From Paenibacillus sp. JDR-2 (GTDB lineage: Bacteria; Bacillota; Bacilli; Paenibacillales; Paenibacillaceae), in NCBI RefSeq assembly GCF_000023585.1, contig NC_012914.1, forward strand, positions 1,746,501 through 1,810,500: a stretch of DNA of 64,000 bases. The letters are read 5' to 3'. The notes under the pieces are model-generated. The model was not told where the DNA came from, searched no databases, and saw only the letters and a list, made by a program, of their open reading frames with translations. Both the position numbers and the translations under genes were made by a program. Shown here one piece after another: positions 61,077 through 64,000 of this stretch; the first letter of the stretch is position 1, and each line of letters starts with the position of its first letter.

Positions 61077-63152
61077 ATGACCTTGAAGTTCCCGCCAATC
61101 AGCCCGAAATTCCCGCAAATGCTCCATGGAGCGGATTATAACCCTGACCAATGGCTTGATTATCCTCATGTTCTGGAAGAAGATATTCGCCTGATGAAGC
61201 TGTCGAGCAGCAACGTGATGTCTGTCGGCATTTTCTCGTGGGCAGCTTATGAGCCTGAAGAAGGCGTATATACGTTTGAATGGATGGACCAGCTGATTGA
61301 CCGTTTCGCGGCCAACGGCATTTATGCCTTGCTTGCCACGCCAAGCGGCGCAAGACCGGCTTGGATGTCGGAGAAATACCCGGAGGTTCTCCGCGTAGAG
61401 GAGAACGGAATCCGGAATATGCATGGCGCGCGCCATAACCATTGCTTCTCCTCGCCGGTATACCGCGCGAAGGTGAAGGAGATGAACGGCAAGCTGGCAG
61501 AGCGTTATTCGCAGCATCCGGCTGTAATCGGCTGGCATATCTCCAACGAATACAGCGGCGAATGCCACTGCAACTACTGTAGAGAAGCTTTCCAGAACTG
61601 GCTGGAGAAGCGCTACGGTACGATTGAAGCGTTGAACCATGCTTGGTGGACAACCTTCTGGGCTCACAAATATACAAGCTTCAGCCAGATCGATACGCCA
61701 ACCTACCGCGGGGAAAAGGCCGTACACGGCATGAACGTGGACTGGAGAAGATTCGTCACCGATCAAACGGTAGATTTCTGCCGCAACGAAATGGAGCCGC
61801 TTCGCGGGATTAATCCGGAGCTGCCGATTACAACCAACTTCATGCTGGACTTTGAGCCGCTGAACTACTGGAAATTTTCCGAGCTTCTCGACGTTATCTC
61901 CTGGGATGCTTATCCGACCTGGCATGACGCGAAGGATCAAAGCGAGCTTGCGGCGTGGATCGGCTTCAACCATGACGTATTCCGTTCGCTCAAAGGCGGC
62001 AAGCCGTTTATGCTGATGGAGAGCACGCCAAGCATGACGAACTGGCAGCCGATCAGCAAGCTGAAGAAGCCGGGTATGCATCTGCTGGCTTCCTTGCAGG
62101 CGGTTGCCCACGGTTCGGATACGGTTCAATATTTCCAATGGCGCAAAAGCCGCGGCTCCAGCGAGAAGCTGCACGGTGCCGTCGTAGACCATGTCGGCCA
62201 TGAGAATACCCGCGTCTTCAAGGATGTTACGGATGTCGGTCAGGCGCTTGAGAAGCTGCAGGAGGTTGTTGGTTCTTCCGTTAAGCCTGAGGTCGCTCTT
62301 ATCAATGACTGGGAGAATCGCTGGGCGGTGAAGGACTCGCAAGGACCGCGCAACGGCGGCATTCATTACGAAGAAACGTTGAAACGTCACTACCGTCCTC
62401 TATGGGATATGGGCGTGCCTGTGGACATTATTGATTCGGAATGCTGCTTTGATTCTTACAAACTGCTGATTGCGCCAATGCTGTATATGGTTCGCCCGGG
62501 CGTTGGCGAGCGGATTGAGGAGTTTGTGAAAAATGGCGGTACGTTTGTTGCGACTTACTGGTCGGGTATCGTTAACGAAAGCGATCTTTGCTTCCTGGAA
62601 GGCTTCCCTGGACCGCTCCGCAAGACGCTTGGCATCTGGTCCGAAGAGATCGACTCCCTGTATGACGGGGAAAAGAACAGCGTTGTGATGTCGGAAGGCA
62701 ACAAGCTGGGGCTTGTTGGCTCCTATGATGCAATTGAACTCTGCGACCTGATTCACCTGGAAGGCGCGGAAGCTTTGGCGGTATACGGCGATGACTTCTA
62801 CGCAGGCCGCCCGGCACTGACGGTGAATCAGCTTGGCGAAGGCAAAGCGTATTATGTCGCTTCCCGCAATACCGAACCGTTCTTCACCGATTTCTTCAAG
62901 AAGCTGGTCGAGCAGGAAGGACTGAAGCGCGTTGTTGAGACGGAGCTTCCGCAAGGCGTTACGGCTCAATTGCGTTCAGACGGCGAGTTTGATTACGTAT
63001 TCGTGCTGAATTTCAGCGAGTCGGCACAGCAAGTGAAGCTTGACGAGCAGGAGTACGAGGATGTTCTTGCCGGCGGCAAGGTGGGCAATGAGCTTGAGCT
63101 TCCGCTTAACGGAGTGCGAATTCTGAAAAGAAAAGCAAGCTTCCACTCGTAA
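61077..63152 (+). CDS. Beta-galactosidase, GH42
   Basis: 691 aa from ATG 61077 with GGAGG 10 nt upstream; upstream in-frame starts lie in the promoter. LHGADYNPDQWLDYPHVLEEDI is the GH42 opening. WHISNEYSGECHC has the acid/base Glu158 after Asn157, and LMESTPS near residue 320 gives the nucleophile. Cysteines at about 123, 163, 165 and 168 form the zinc site of this family. No signal peptide, so intracellular hydrolysis of terminal beta-galactose is expected. A trimerisation-like central domain and C-terminal beta domain follow. Confidence 0.95.
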   Translation: MTLKFPPISPKFPQMLHGADYNPDQWLDYPHVLEEDIRLMKLSSSNVMSVGIFSWAAYEPEEGVYTFEWMDQLIDRFAANGIYALLATPSGARPAWMSEKYPEVLRVEENGIRNMHGARHNHCFSSPVYRAKVKEMNGKLAERYSQHPAVIGWHISNEYSGECHCNYCREAFQNWLEKRYGTIEALNHAWWTTFWAHKYTSFSQIDTPTYRGEKAVHGMNVDWRRFVTDQTVDFCRNEMEPLRGINPELPITTNFMLDFEPLNYWKFSELLDVISWDAYPTWHDAKDQSELAAWIGFNHDVFRSLKGGKPFMLMESTPSMTNWQPISKLKKPGMHLLASLQAVAHGSDTVQYFQWRKSRGSSEKLHGAVVDHVGHENTRVFKDVTDVGQALEKLQEVVGSSVKPEVALINDWENRWAVKDSQGPRNGGIHYEETLKRHYRPLWDMGVPVDIIDSECCFDSYKLLIAPMLYMVRPGVGERIEEFVKNGGTFVATYWSGIVNESDLCFLEGFPGPLRKTLGIWSEEIDSLYDGEKNSVVMSEGNKLGLVGSYDAIELCDLIHLEGAEALAVYGDDFYAGRPALTVNQLGEGKAYYVASRNTEPFFTDFFKKLVEQEGLKRVVETELPQGVTAQLRSDGEFDYVFVLNFSESAQQVKLDEQEYEDVLAGGKVGNELELPLNGVRILKRKASFHS

Positions 63153-63174
63153 GCCTGCTGCGGGCGAAAGGCGA

Positions 63175-63203
63175 TTGACATTTATTGCGCCATTCTCTAT
63201 AAT
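63175..63203 (+). promoter_or_regulatory. Consensus sigma-A promoter of tyrS
   Basis: TTGACA (63175-63180) and TATAAT (63198-63203) are both perfect, 17 nt apart. Transcription should start near 63210, giving a leader of about 300 nt. Confidence 0.9.
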
Positions 63204-63209
63204 TTCTGT

Positions 63210-63475
63210 AACTTGATATAACTTATGCGGCGAAAGAGCGCAGTAGCGGCTTAATCCCTGTTCTAGAAAGCCGGGGGGCGATGGAACCCGGCACACATTA
63301 AGTCCCGCGAAATACACTCTGGAGCATCCCGGGTAATGCCGGGCGGTTATGGCGAACGATATCTCGCCTAGAGCGGTATGAAGGTCAGCCTTGCGCAAGG
63401 CGGCTTCATGCAATTTGGGTGGTACCACGGTAAACAATCGTCCCTGTGTCTATTTAGACATAGGGGCGTTTTTTT
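63210..63475 (+). ncRNA. T-box leader (tyrosine specifier) of tyrS
   Basis: The T-box sequence TTTGGGTGGTACCACGG is at 63414-63430. A terminator follows: CGTCCCTGTGTC (63439-63450) with GACATAGGGGCG (63457-63468) and seven T. Upstream, CGAAATACACTCTGGAG contains a TAC tyrosine codon in the specifier position. By the known mechanism, uncharged tRNA-Tyr pairs with TAC and with TGGT and favours the antiterminator, so tyrS rises when tyrosine charging falls. Confidence 0.93.
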
Positions 63476-63510
63476 CTGTCTTCACCACGATTAAAAAGGA
63501 GTGCAAACGG

Positions 63511-64000
63511 ATGAACATTATTGACGAACTGGAATGGCGCGACGCCATTAACCAACAAACCGACGCAGAGGGACTGCGCGAATTGACAAGCGAGAAGGCT
63601 GTCTCGCTCTATTGCGGGGTTGACCCGACGGGAGACAGCATGCATATCGGCCACTTGATCCCGTTTATGGTGCTTAAGCGGTTCCAGCTGGCGGGCCACC
63701 GTCCGGTTATTCTGATCGGAGGAGCGACCGGTACGATTGGCGACCCAAGCGGCCGCACATCCGAGCGTTCTTTGCAGACGCTGGAACAGATTGAGGCGAA
63801 TGTGGAAGCGCTTGGTGCGCAGCTGCGCAAGCTTTTCCTCACCGAAGGCGACAACAATATGCGAATGGTCAACAACTATGACTGGACGCATAAAATCAAT
63901 GTTATCGAGTTCCTTCGCGACTACGGCAAAAACTTCAGCATCAATACGATGCTTGCGAAGGATGTCGTATCGAGCCGGCTTGAGAGCGGCATTTCGTTTA
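63511..64000 (+). CDS. tyrS: Tyrosyl-tRNA synthetase (5' part, cut by window end)
   Basis: 163 residues visible. MNIIDELEWRDAINQQTD is a typical TyrS opening. YCGVDPTGDSMHIGHLIPFMVL has the class I HIGH motif (45-48), and GGATGTIGDPSGRTSER is the TyrRS nucleotide loop. The frame is open to the window edge. AAAAAGGAG precedes the ATG. The T-box leader just upstream, with a tyrosine specifier, supports the identity. The KMSKS part lies outside the window. Confidence 0.96.
   Translation, partial: MNIIDELEWRDAINQQTDAEGLRELTSEKAVSLYCGVDPTGDSMHIGHLIPFMVLKRFQLAGHRPVILIGGATGTIGDPSGRTSERSLQTLEQIEANVEALGAQLRKLFLTEGDNNMRMVNNYDWTHKINVIEFLRDYGKNFSINTMLAKDVVSSRLESGISF

Noticed and set aside
61068..62390. 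440-codon open frame on the minus strand
   Set aside because: It lies entirely inside the GH42 gene, has no recognisable motif and reflects the codon bias of the opposite strand.

Overview
The window looks like chromosomal DNA of a Paenibacillus-like, spore-former-type member of the Bacillota. The support is family-level: AGGAGG-type ribosome binding sites, a T-box leader on tyrS, a Bacillus-type BirA operator, LplB/YtcP-type sugar permeases, AraC regulators with a built-in membrane sensor, and many intracellular glycoside hydrolases. No species is claimed. There are no rRNA, tRNA, CRISPR or intact mobile elements. 

Layout. 0-1.7 kb: a family 3 glycosidase. 1.8-7.8 kb: a biotin operon bioA-bioD-bioB-bioF-bioH-bioC behind a promoter overlapped by a perfect BirA-type operator; BioC plus BioH (no BioI/BioW) implies the malonyl-methyl-ester route to pimelate. 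7.8-16 kb: an accessory-looking stretch of small enzyme/regulator pairs (HAD phosphatase, MerR/SDR, NmrA-like reductase, HxlR with a dehalogenase-like hydrolase and a DHFR-like reductase, LysR with a MetX-like acyltransferase), punctuated by at least five copies of one interspersed hairpin repeat. 16.1-20 kb: a three-gene vWA / PP2C phosphatase / protein kinase cluster like E. coli yegL-pphC-yegI (the TerY-P triad). 20-21.7 kb: an aldo/keto reductase and a Nudix hydrolase. 

21.7-39.3 kb: a large carbohydrate locus with a GH78 rhamnosidase-like enzyme, two permeases, a lipoprotein binding protein, a membrane-sensor AraC regulator, two GH29 fucosidases, a CBM9-like protein, a large transglutaminase-fold protein, a GH18 enzyme and a sugar isomerase. 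The enzymes lack signal peptides, so an imported fucosylated glycan or glycopeptide is probably degraded inside the cell. No ABC ATPase is present, so a shared MsmX-type ATPase is presumed. 

39.3-42.2 kb holds decayed DNA (an IS1182-type transposase scar, palindromic repeats, the 3' end of a lost solute-binding protein gene) plus DinB and YfbR-like genes. 42.2-45.5 kb carries two tandem MpsC/DUF2294 genes and a PAS histidine kinase; the first gene and the kinase are each preceded by the same conserved two-stem element followed by an intrinsic terminator, which looks like an unassigned riboswitch or attenuator. 45.6-53.8 kb: BASS transporter, a PhoR/PhoP-like pair in kinase-first order, AraC, 2-hydroxyacid dehydrogenase, a flavin-binding protein facing a frameshifted MocR regulator, and a GIY-YIG protein. 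53.9-56 kb: a GH9 enzyme followed by an array of eight related palindromic hairpins. 56-64 kb: GNAT, M3 peptidase, M20 amidohydrolase, an AraC regulator divergent from a GH42 beta-galactosidase, and a T-box-controlled tyrS cut by the window end.
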